Assembly (NCBI GenBank): GCA_015487255.1
Contig: WFQA01000049.1
Coordinates: 1 to 15,361 of the forward strand
Origin: Paracoccaceae bacterium
GTDB lineage: Bacteria > Pseudomonadota > Alphaproteobacteria > Rhodobacterales > Rhodobacteraceae
Reading direction: 5' to 3'
Length of the DNA: 15,361 nt
The stretch's first letter is position 1; the number at the start of each line of letters is the position of its first letter. This document shows, one piece after another, positions 7,776 through 13,655 of this stretch. The notes under the pieces are model-generated. The model saw only the letters and a program-made list of their open reading frames with translations, made no database searches and had not been told where the DNA came from. The translations under genes and the position numbers were made by a program.

Positions 7776-7969
7776 CGGTTTTTGCTCCGCAGGGTTTACT
7801 GGCATTTCCGGCCCGTTTGGGCGCGTTTTCAGCTAAATAAGCCGCGATCCCGGCATGAACAAGACCGAGTGGTCCAATTTGCCCCATTCCCGCAAGGATT
7901 ATCCTTTGCCTTTGCATCATCGGGGGTTACGGGGTAAGTTGCGCGCAAAGTATATGCAGGAGAGTTAAG
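7776..7969. other. Divergent intergenic region, RND adaptor / yfgM-bamB-der
   Basis: This 194-bp gap must hold promoters for both directions. A 4-bp hairpin GCCC-GTTT-GGGC lies at 7811-7822 and a perfect palindrome TTGCGCGCAA at 7939-7948. A TATATG at 7951-7956 resembles a -10 box but is too close to the yfgM ribosome-binding site to serve it. I could not assign promoter boxes with confidence. Confidence 0.4.
7939..7948. promoter_or_regulatory. Possible operator palindrome in the divergent region
   Basis: TTGCGCGCAA is a perfect 10-bp palindrome ending 21 bp before the TTG start of the yfgM-like gene. It could be a dimeric regulator site or chance; I recognise no regulator. Confidence 0.2.
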
Positions 7970-8626
7970 TTGAGCGAATCGGATTCCTTTATTGATGAAG
8001 TCTCGGAAGAGCTGCGCCGGGACAGGTTGTTCAAAACATTCAAGAAATATGCATGGGTGCTGGTGCTTGGCGTGGTGGCGATCGTGGGTGGCACCGCTTA
8101 TAATGAGTGGAGCAAATCCCAAATCGAGACCGAAGCCCGCCTGACCGGTGACCTGATGCGCGCCGCGACCAGCGCGGGAAATGCGGATGCGCTGGCCGGT
8201 TTGGCCGCGGCAGACAGCCCAAGCGCGCTGATCGCCAGGTTGCAACGGGCTAATCTGCTCGAATCACAAGGTGATGTCAGCGGCGCGGTGGCTGAATGGC
8301 GCGCAGTGGCCAATGACCCGGCGGCAGCCCCGATCTATACCGACCTTGCCTGGCTGAAAATCATCATGGCTGACGGGGCAAATATGGACCCGGGTGAGCG
8401 AAACAGCGCCTATGAGCGCCTGATGACCCCCGGCGCGCCCTACCGGCTACTGGCGCAAGAGCAGCGCGCCATGCAATATATACGCGACGGCGATATCGAC
8501 GCCGCCAAGGTTGAACTGTCCGCGATCATCGTGGACCCGGAAATCACCCCCAACCTGCGGGCCCGCGCCCAGCAGTTGCTCGTGGCACTCGGGGGCGAGA
8601 TCACACCGGTAACAACCGAGGGGTAA
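7970..8626 (+). CDS. yfgM: YfgM-like membrane-anchored TPR protein
   Basis: A 218-residue protein with a charged N-terminus (SFIDEVSEELRRDRL), one membrane helix at about 27-43 and a periplasmic Ala-rich helical remainder that looks like tetratricopeptide repeats. This matches the E. coli YfgM layout (about 206 residues), an ancillary subunit of the SecYEG translocon that helps hand over secreted proteins. The start is a TTG: AGGAG at 7958-7962 is well spaced from it, and the nearby ATG at 7954 runs into a stop after four codons. The call leans strongly on context, since bamB and der follow on the same strand, as in E. coli (yfgM-bamB-der). Here hisS, which precedes yfgM in E. coli, is replaced by a divergent efflux operon. 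Without the neighbours I would only call it a TPR-like membrane protein. Confidence 0.8.
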   Translation: MSESDSFIDEVSEELRRDRLFKTFKKYAWVLVLGVVAIVGGTAYNEWSKSQIETEARLTGDLMRAATSAGNADALAGLAAADSPSALIARLQRANLLESQGDVSGAVAEWRAVANDPAAAPIYTDLAWLKIIMADGANMDPGERNSAYERLMTPGAPYRLLAQEQRAMQYIRDGDIDAAKVELSAIIVDPEITPNLRARAQQLLVALGGEITPVTTEG

Positions 8627-8658
8627 ACCGCCAGCAGGCAAATTGATCGGGTAGGGTA

Positions 8659-9978
8659 ATGATGACTTCAGCAAAAACATGGCGGAAACTGGGTTTTGTA
8701 ATATTGGCCGCTGGCGCGCTGGCCGCCTGCGCGGGCAACAATAACCGCATCCTGCCCGGCGAGCGGGTCTCGATCCGCCCGCAAGAGCAATTACAGATCG
8801 AAAACCGCGCGGTGTCGATTTCGCTTGGCGCAGCGGTAAGCAACGCCGCCTGGCTACAACAGAATTTCGGCCCCGATCGCGTGGCACCGCATCTGGCGCT
8901 TTCCGCCAGCCCGGCCCTGCGCTGGAGCGCTGATATCGGCCGGGGCAATACGGACCGTTCGCGCATCACCTCCACCCCGGTGATCGCTGGCGGGGTTGTT
9001 TATACGCTTGATGCCGCCGGGCAAGTGCAGGCCAGCGCCACCGATAGCGGCGCGGCATTGTGGCGCGCGGATATCACGCCGCTGGGCGAGAATAGCGGTG
9101 CCGAGGGTTTTGGCGGCGGGCTGGCGCTGGAGGGCAGCAGCCTTTATGTGACCACCGGCTTTGGCGAGTTGCTTTCCATCAATACCGGCAATGGCGCGAT
9201 CAACTGGCGCTATGGTTTTCCGGCTCCGCTGCGCGGCGGGCCAACGGTTTCGGCCGGTCGGGTATTTGTGATGGGGGCCAATGATGTTGCCTATGCGATA
9301 GACGGCGCGCGCGGCAAACTGAGCTGGAGCCAGGCCGGGCCAGCCAGTGCCGGGCCGGTGACCATGGGTGGGTCTTCTCCGGCGGTGCGGGGCAATAATG
9401 TGGTGCTGCCCTTCAGCTCGGGGCGCTCGATGGGGGTATCGACCAGCGGGCAGCTGCGCTGGAGCAGCGATGTAAACCAGGCCCGGCTTTCCAATGTGCG
9501 GGCCTCGATCGGCGGCTTTCCCGGCGCGCCGGTGATCTCGGGCGGGCGGATATTCATGGCCAATGCCGGCGGCGAGAGCGCGGCATTGCGGGCCGGCAAT
9601 GGCGCAGAGGTATGGGCTTTGCCGGTGGGGGCCACCGGCACTGCGGCGGTGATTGGCGGCGCGGTGTTCAGCGTCAGCGATACGTCGCAGCTTTTGCGCA
9701 TTGATGCGGCAACCGGCCGGGTGATCTGGGCGGTGCAACTGCCGGAATTTGAAAACCCCGAAAAGCGGCGCGGCTTCATTGCCCATTTTGGCCCGGTGGT
9801 GGCTGGCGGGCAGGTTATTGTGGCCGGCACGGACGGGCGCCTGCGCTTTTTTGACCCGGTCAGCGGTGCAGCGGGTTATAGCGTGGCTTTGCCCGGCGGT
9901 GCGGCCTCGGCCCCGGTGGTGGCGGCGGGGGTTTTATATGTGCAAAATGCCAAAGGCCAACTTCTGGCTTTCCAATAG
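8659..9978 (+). CDS. bamB: Outer-membrane assembly lipoprotein BamB
   Basis: Up to 439 residues. BamB is the beta-propeller lipoprotein of the BAM complex that helps insert beta-barrel proteins into the outer membrane. The N-terminus is a lipoprotein signal with lipobox LAAC (21-24), Cys24 being the lipidated residue. The mature part shows recurrent PQQ-like propeller strands ending in G/A-x-x-x-W, for example LRWSADIGR, LWRADITPL, INWRYGFPA, LSWSQAGPA, LRWSSDVNQ, VWALPVGAT and VIWAVQLPE, consistent with seven to eight blades. Two ATGs are adjacent (8659 and 8662); the GTAGGG upstream is better spaced for the second, so the protein may be 438 residues. It sits 32 bp behind the yfgM-like gene and ahead of der, the conserved order. 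A PQQ-dependent dehydrogenase is unlikely at this size and context. Confidence 0.9.
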   Translation: MMTSAKTWRKLGFVILAAGALAACAGNNNRILPGERVSIRPQEQLQIENRAVSISLGAAVSNAAWLQQNFGPDRVAPHLALSASPALRWSADIGRGNTDRSRITSTPVIAGGVVYTLDAAGQVQASATDSGAALWRADITPLGENSGAEGFGGGLALEGSSLYVTTGFGELLSINTGNGAINWRYGFPAPLRGGPTVSAGRVFVMGANDVAYAIDGARGKLSWSQAGPASAGPVTMGGSSPAVRGNNVVLPFSSGRSMGVSTSGQLRWSSDVNQARLSNVRASIGGFPGAPVISGGRIFMANAGGESAALRAGNGAEVWALPVGATGTAAVIGGAVFSVSDTSQLLRIDAATGRVIWAVQLPEFENPEKRRGFIAHFGPVVAGGQVIVAGTDGRLRFFDPVSGAAGYSVALPGGAASAPVVAAGVLYVQNAKGQLLAFQ

Positions 9979-9988
9979 GGTCATGAGG

Positions 9989-10022
9989 CGCTAAGAGCTA
10001 GCGTTTCGGGGCGTTTGGCCCC
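9989..10022. repeat. Tandem hairpins between bamB and der
   Basis: Two adjacent stems: CGCTA (9989-9993) with TAGCG (9999-10003), then GGGGC (10008-10012) with GCCCC (10018-10022), each with a 5-nt loop. They fill the short bamB-der spacer. No T-run follows, so I read them as processing or attenuation elements at most. Confidence 0.45.
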
Positions 10023-10044
10023 TGAATCTTCTATAGGCGATACC

Positions 10045-11463
10045 ATGTCTTTCACCATGGCCATTGTTGGCCGCCCCAATGTTGGCAAATCCACCCTGTT
10101 CAACCGCCTGGTTGGCAAGAAGCTGGCTTTGGTCGATGACCAGCCCGGCGTGACCCGCGATCTGCGCGAAGGCGCGGCGCGGCTGGGGGATTTGCGCTTT
10201 ACCATCATTGATACCGCCGGGCTGGAACAGGCCACGGATGAAAGCCTGCAAGGCCGGATGCGGGCCTTGAGCGAGCGCGCGGTTGATATGGCCGATGTCT
10301 GCCTGTTTATGATCGATGCGCGGGTCGGGGTTACGGCAGACGATCAGGTCTTCGCCGGTATTCTGCGCCGCAAAAACGCCAAGGTGATTCTGGCGGTCAA
10401 CAAAGCCGAGGGCAAGGCGGGCGAGTCGGGCTATTACGAGGCGTTCAACCTTGGCCTTGGTGAGCCGGTCCAGATTTCCGGCGAGCATGGCGAGGGGATG
10501 GAAGACCTTTACGCGCTGCTGATGCCGATCCATGACGAATTTGAAAACGCCGACAGTTTCGAGCCGGAAACCAACGTGGAAGTCTCGGACGCGGTGGACG
10601 AGTTTGGCGAAGCAGACGTGCTGCCCGATGACCGCCCGTTGCAAATTGCCGTTGTTGGCCGGCCCAATGCCGGCAAATCGACCCTGATCAATCAGATCAT
10701 GGGCGAAGAGCGCCTGCTGACCGGGCCGGAAGCCGGGATCACCCGCGATGCGATCTCGGTGCGCACCAGTTGGGAGGGGCGCGAATTTCGGATTTTTGAC
10801 ACGGCCGGGATGCGCAAAAAGGCCAAGGTACAGGAAAAGCTGGAGAAGCTGTCGGTTTCCGACGGGCTGCGGGCGGTGAAATTTGCCGAAGTGGTGGTGG
10901 TGCTGCTCGATGTGCAGGTGCCGTTTGAGCAGCAGGACCTGCGTATTGCCGACCTCGCCGAGCGCGAGGGCCGCGCGGTGGTGCTGGCGGTGAATAAATG
11001 GGATCTGGAAGATGAGAAAAACCAGAAACTGCTGGATCTGCGCGAGAAATTCGGCCGGCTTTTGCCCCAGCTTCGCGGTGCGCCGATGGTGATGGTATCT
11101 GCGCTGACCGGCAAAGGGCTGGACCGGCTGCATGCGGCAATTCTGAAGGCGCATGCCACATGGAACACCCGGATTTCCACCGCCAGGCTGAACCGCTGGT
11201 TAAAAGCGATGATCGAGGGCCACCCGCCGCCTGCGCCGAGTGGTCGGCGGATTAAAATGCGGTATATGACGCAAGTGAAAACGAGACCACCGACATTTGT
11301 GGTGTTTACCTCGGTGCCCGATAAGGTGCCAGAGAGCTATAAGCGGTTTTTGGTCAATGGGTTGCGGGTGGATTTTGATATGCCCGGCACGCCGATACGG
11401 CTGTTTTTACGCGCCGGAGACAATCCGTTTGCCGCGAAGGCGGCAAAGCGCAAAATTCATTGA
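10045..11463 (+). CDS. der: Ribosome-assembly GTPase Der (EngA)
   Basis: A 472-residue protein with two consecutive GTPase domains, the hallmark of Der, which acts in maturation of the 50S ribosomal subunit. Domain 1: G1 GRPNVGKST (9-17), Thr37 in GVTRD (G2), DTAG (56-59), and NKAE (119-122), a variant of the NKxD motif that is usual in alphaproteobacteria. Domain 2: G1 GRPNAGKST (205-213), GITRD, DTAGMRKK and the canonical NKWD. An acidic linker (about 164-196) joins the domains, and a KH-like domain with PPAPSGRRIKMRYMTQ follows to the basic C-terminus. I chose the ATG at 10045 because Der proteins begin just before this point and AGG lies 7 nt upstream; the frame also opens at a TTG at 10015, inside a hairpin. 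It is third in the yfgM-bamB-der unit. Confidence 0.97.
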   Translation: MSFTMAIVGRPNVGKSTLFNRLVGKKLALVDDQPGVTRDLREGAARLGDLRFTIIDTAGLEQATDESLQGRMRALSERAVDMADVCLFMIDARVGVTADDQVFAGILRRKNAKVILAVNKAEGKAGESGYYEAFNLGLGEPVQISGEHGEGMEDLYALLMPIHDEFENADSFEPETNVEVSDAVDEFGEADVLPDDRPLQIAVVGRPNAGKSTLINQIMGEERLLTGPEAGITRDAISVRTSWEGREFRIFDTAGMRKKAKVQEKLEKLSVSDGLRAVKFAEVVVVLLDVQVPFEQQDLRIADLAEREGRAVVLAVNKWDLEDEKNQKLLDLREKFGRLLPQLRGAPMVMVSALTGKGLDRLHAAILKAHATWNTRISTARLNRWLKAMIEGHPPPAPSGRRIKMRYMTQVKTRPPTFVVFTSVPDKVPESYKRFLVNGLRVDFDMPGTPIRLFLRAGDNPFAAKAAKRKIH

Positions 11464-11494
11464 TGGTTGCTGGCGAAAGCTCTTGCTGCAAGGT

Positions 11495-11512
11495 GCATAT
11501 TTTGAAATATGC
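11495..11512. terminator. A+T-rich inverted repeat in the der/SDR gap, possible bidirectional terminator
   Basis: GCATATTT (11495-11502) and AAATATGC (11505-11512) form a perfect 8-bp stem with a TG centre, 32 bp after the der stop. The position between convergent genes suits a terminator, but there is no T-tract beyond the stem, so the call is weak. A regulator-binding palindrome is an alternative. Confidence 0.35.
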
Positions 11513-11560
11513 CCAATATACAACTTCAACCGCCTCTCCCCCAAGCGTGCGACCGCGCGC

Positions 11561-11576
11561 CGGCAACCGTTTGCCG
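11561..11576. repeat. 6-bp hairpin in the der/SDR gap
   Basis: CGGCAA (11561-11566) pairs with TTGCCG (11571-11576) across CCGT. No T-run follows on the plus strand. Confidence 0.45.
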
Positions 11577-11589
11577 CCCCATCGGAGGC

Positions 11590-11604
11590 GTGAGCGAAGC
11601 GAAC
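11590..11604. repeat. Second copy of the GC-GAA-GC hairpin with tandem G-A mismatches
   Basis: GT (11590-11591) pairs with AC (11603-11604); GA faces GA; the core is GC-GAA-GC (11594-11600). The inner 11-mer is identical to 2876-2886, while the closing pairs differ but remain complementary (GCC/GGC there, GT/AC here). Confidence 0.45.
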
Positions 11605-11628
11605 TTGCCGTGAGATAAAATACTAATC

Positions 11629-12282
11629 CTACAAATAGGCCTTGATCATGCGCTCTGCCTCATCGGCGGGGCTGGCAAGAACCGATTTATCCTCGCCCGG
11701 ATGGAAACGGCCACGGGTGGCAGTTGGCATCGGGTTGGGCTGGTGCAGGATGACACGGGGTTTCAGGTTGACCGTCTCGGCCTGCCAGCTTTTCACCATC
11801 GAGCGGGCGGCGGCCTTGGATGCGGCATAGGCGGCGTAGAATTTCTCACCCATATGCGGGTCATCCATGAAAATCGCAGTGCCATCGCCCACCCGCAGCA
11901 ATGGCTCTGTCAGGGCGATGGTCCGGGCAACACTGCGGGCGTTGATCGCCATGGTCTTGTCAAAATCCTTCTCGCCCAGATGTTGCATCGGGGTGAGCAG
12001 GGGGGCATGCACCGCGCAATGCAGCAAAAGATCAAGCTTGCCCCAGCGCTCGAAAATGCTCAGGCACAGGCGCTGCAAGCCGCCTTCATCGGTGATATCA
12101 AGCGGCACAAGGGTGATGCCAGCGCCTGAAGGCTCGACCACATCGGCCAGCTCCTCCAGCCCGCCCACGGTGCGGGCCAGCGCGATGATGTGATAACCTT
12201 TATTGGCCAGCGCTACAGCCGAGGCATAGCCAAGCCCGCGCGAGGCCCCAATGACGAGGGCGGTTTTTGTATCTTGTTCCAT
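11629..12282 (-). CDS. SDR-family protein with degenerate catalytic site
   Basis: A 217-residue Rossmann-fold short-chain dehydrogenase/reductase relative. The cofactor loop GASRGLG (12-18), Asn114 and YAASK with Tyr152 and Lys156 are present. However, the position 13 residues before Tyr152, normally the catalytic Ser, is in the stretch FMDDPHMG (138-145) and is Met139, flanked by Asp140. NNAG is also replaced by HCAV (88-91). The C-terminal part after HQPNPMP is short. It may bind NAD(P) but is unlikely to work by the standard Ser-Tyr-Lys mechanism; substrate is unknown. The ATG at 12282 has no clear ribosome-binding site and a 7-bp hairpin lies 13 nt upstream. It is divergent from bioY and convergent with der. 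An alternative reading is a specialised SDR in which Asp replaces Ser. Confidence 0.85.
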   Translation of the reverse strand: MEQDTKTALVIGASRGLGYASAVALANKGYHIIALARTVGGLEELADVVEPSGAGITLVPLDITDEGGLQRLCLSIFERWGKLDLLLHCAVHAPLLTPMQHLGEKDFDKTMAINARSVARTIALTEPLLRVGDGTAIFMDDPHMGEKFYAAYAASKAAARSMVKSWQAETVNLKPRVILHQPNPMPTATRGRFHPGEDKSVLASPADEAERMIKAYL

Positions 12283-12295
12283 GGGGTTGATTTAG

Positions 12296-12316
12296 GGTTT
12301 TTGTGGCGGAAAAACC
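12296..12316. repeat. 7-bp hairpin in the SDR/bioY divergent region
   Basis: GGTTTTT (12296-12302) pairs with AAAAACC (12310-12316), loop of 7 nt. It lies 13 bp upstream of the SDR ATG on the minus strand, where it could limit ribosome access in a longer transcript or serve as an operator. No alphaproteobacterial BioR-type box is seen in this gap. Confidence 0.4.
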
Positions 12317-12403
12317 AGAGGAAAAACGGATATTGCTTGATCTTGCCGCAAGGGCAGGCCAAAAAGGGGCCAAGCCATGGAATCTATCGACAAGGATATG
12401 TAG

Positions 12404-12982
12404 ATGACACGAAATATGACACTCGCAACCGCCCTTTGGGGCACAAACTCCGCCCTGCGCTTTGGCGCGCTGATGGTGGCTGGGATCATGATTCTGGCGA
12501 TTTCGGCCAAGATCGCCGTGCCGATGTGGCCGGCGCCGATCACCATGGGCACATTCGCGGTGCTGGCCCTGGGCGCGGCCTATGGGCCAAAGCTGGGGAT
12601 GGCGACGATTTTGGGCTACATGGCCGTGGGCGCGCTTGGGTTTGATGTTTTTGCCGGCACCGGTGGCGCGGTCAACGGGCTGGCCTATATGATGGCGGGC
12701 ACGGGGGGCTATTTGTTTGGCTTTGTGCTGGCGACCATGCTGTTGGGTTACGGGGCCACGCGCGGCTGGGACCGCTCGGTTTGGAAAATGGCGGGGCTGC
12801 TGCTGGCGGCGAATGCGCTGATCTATGTGCCGGGGCTGGCCTGGCTGATGCAGCTTTATGGCTGGGAGATTTCCAAGGCGGTTGAGCTGGGCATGCTGCC
12901 TTACCTTGTGGGGGACGCGGTCAAGCTGGCGCTGGTGGCGCTGCTTTTGCCGGGGCTTTGGACGCTGCTGAAGCGCGGGTAA
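12404..12982 (+). CDS. bioY: Biotin transporter BioY
   Basis: A 192-residue, strongly hydrophobic protein with about six membrane helices. BioY is the substrate-binding S component of ECF-type biotin uptake in the inner membrane; in many alphaproteobacteria it occurs without a dedicated energising module and transports alone or with shared partners. Family features are the AKIAVPMWPAPITMGTFAVL segment (about 35-54) with the conserved P-x-P-x-T pattern, the Gly/Ala-rich helices with G-AYGPKLG, the GGAVNGLAYMMAGTGGYLFGF block (about 86-106, the family G-Y-L-x-G-F signature) and a late PYLVGDAVK motif before the last helix. Size is normal. The ATG at 12404 has AAGGA about 8 nt upstream. It is followed by a strong intrinsic terminator, so it is probably a single-gene transcript. 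No bioM/bioN or biotin synthesis gene is in the window. Confidence 0.92.
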   Translation: MTRNMTLATALWGTNSALRFGALMVAGIMILAISAKIAVPMWPAPITMGTFAVLALGAAYGPKLGMATILGYMAVGALGFDVFAGTGGAVNGLAYMMAGTGGYLFGFVLATMLLGYGATRGWDRSVWKMAGLLLAANALIYVPGLAWLMQLYGWEISKAVELGMLPYLVGDAVKLALVALLLPGLWTLLKRG

Positions 12983-13000
12983 GCATGTGCTGAGAATTGA

Positions 13001-13031
13001 AAGAGCCTCGCTTTTGTGCGGGGCTTTTTTT
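13001..13031 (+). terminator. Intrinsic terminator after bioY
   Basis: AGCCTCGC (13004-13011) pairs with GCGGGGCT (13018-13025) with one T-G wobble, loop TTTTGT, and the stem runs into seven T (13025-13031). It begins 18 bp after the bioY stop and is the only textbook rho-independent terminator in the window. Confidence 0.92.
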
Positions 13032-13094
13032 ATGCGCAGGTTTCGGGTCGCGCGCTGCACTGTTGGGGGGATAGTAGCAAAAACGGAGCATTTC

Positions 13095-13655
13095 ATGACC
13101 CTTGCTTTGCTGATTTTTCTCTTTCCCCTCGCCTATAGCCCCGGGCCGGGGAACATGTTTTTTGCAGCGAATGGCGCGCGGTTTGGCTTTTGGGCCACGG
13201 TGCCCGCCAATATTGGCTACCATATTGCGACGTGGCTGATGACCATGGCCGTTGGCGCTGGATTTATAGCGCTATTCAGCGATTATCCGATGGTCTTTCT
13301 TGGCATCCGCATGGCGAGTGCGCTTTATGTGCTGTGGCTGGCATGGGGCTTGTTTAATGCGGGGCCTGCGGGTGCCGTAGGCGAACCGCGAGTGGCGGGG
13401 TTTTGGGATGGGGTGATTTTGCTGGTGCTTAACCCAAAAGCCTATGTATTGATGGCGCTGATTTACACGCAATTTGGCGCAGAGGGTCGGTTATTTTGGG
13501 TGGCTACGATTTTTACCGCTAACAATATTGTGGCATTTTGCCTGTTTGCTCTGGCAGGAGAGGTGATCTCATCGCGTTTTGTGGCCGGGCCTTGGGGCAA
13601 CCGCGTGCTGGGGGCGATGCTAGCCGTTGTGGCGGTTTGGATGCTGTTTTTATAG
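13095..13655 (+). CDS. LysE/RhtB-family amino-acid exporter
   Basis: A 186-residue hydrophobic protein with about six membrane helices, near the usual size of about 200 for the LysE/RhtB family, which exports amino acids or related metabolites across the inner membrane. The N-terminal helix followed by SPGPGN (about residues 14-19) is the family signature, and GARFGFWATVPANIGY after it is the usual second block; LNPKAYVLM near residue 113-121 corresponds to the family NPKA motif. I chose the ATG at 13095 because GGAG lies 6 nt upstream; the frame opens at a GTG at 12987, but that start would read through the bioY terminator. Its own promoter should lie in 13032-13090. The stop codon abuts that of purF, which runs the other way. 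The exported compound cannot be read from the sequence. Confidence 0.9.
   Translation: MTLALLIFLFPLAYSPGPGNMFFAANGARFGFWATVPANIGYHIATWLMTMAVGAGFIALFSDYPMVFLGIRMASALYVLWLAWGLFNAGPAGAVGEPRVAGFWDGVILLVLNPKAYVLMALIYTQFGAEGRLFWVATIFTANNIVAFCLFALAGEVISSRFVAGPWGNRVLGAMLAVVAVWMLFL

Larger units (their letters stand above)
11464..11628. other. Convergent intergenic region der / SDR with several hairpins
   Basis: Both flanking genes end here, so a bidirectional terminator is expected. Instead of a classical stem plus T-run I see three separate stems (listed separately) and a longer-range pairing of CGCCTC (11531-11536) with GAGGCG (11585-11590). A GC-GAAA-GC motif, another known stable mini-hairpin, is at 11473-11480. 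No open frame here looks like a gene. Confidence 0.5.

Noticed and set aside
6897..7937. Plus-strand frame of 346 codons opposite the adaptor gene
   Set aside because: Shadow of the adaptor gene; no recognisable domain and it extends into the divergent promoter region.
7925..7956. Sigma-70 promoter TTACGG...TATATG before the yfgM-like gene
   Set aside because: The would-be start point falls in the ribosome-binding site of the gene.
9991..11154. Minus-strand frame of 387 codons opposite der
   Set aside because: Antisense shadow of two intact GTPase domains; His/Gln-rich translation without motifs.
12283..12403. BioR-type operator upstream of bioY
   Set aside because: Looked for a TTATnnATAA dyad in the gap and found none.
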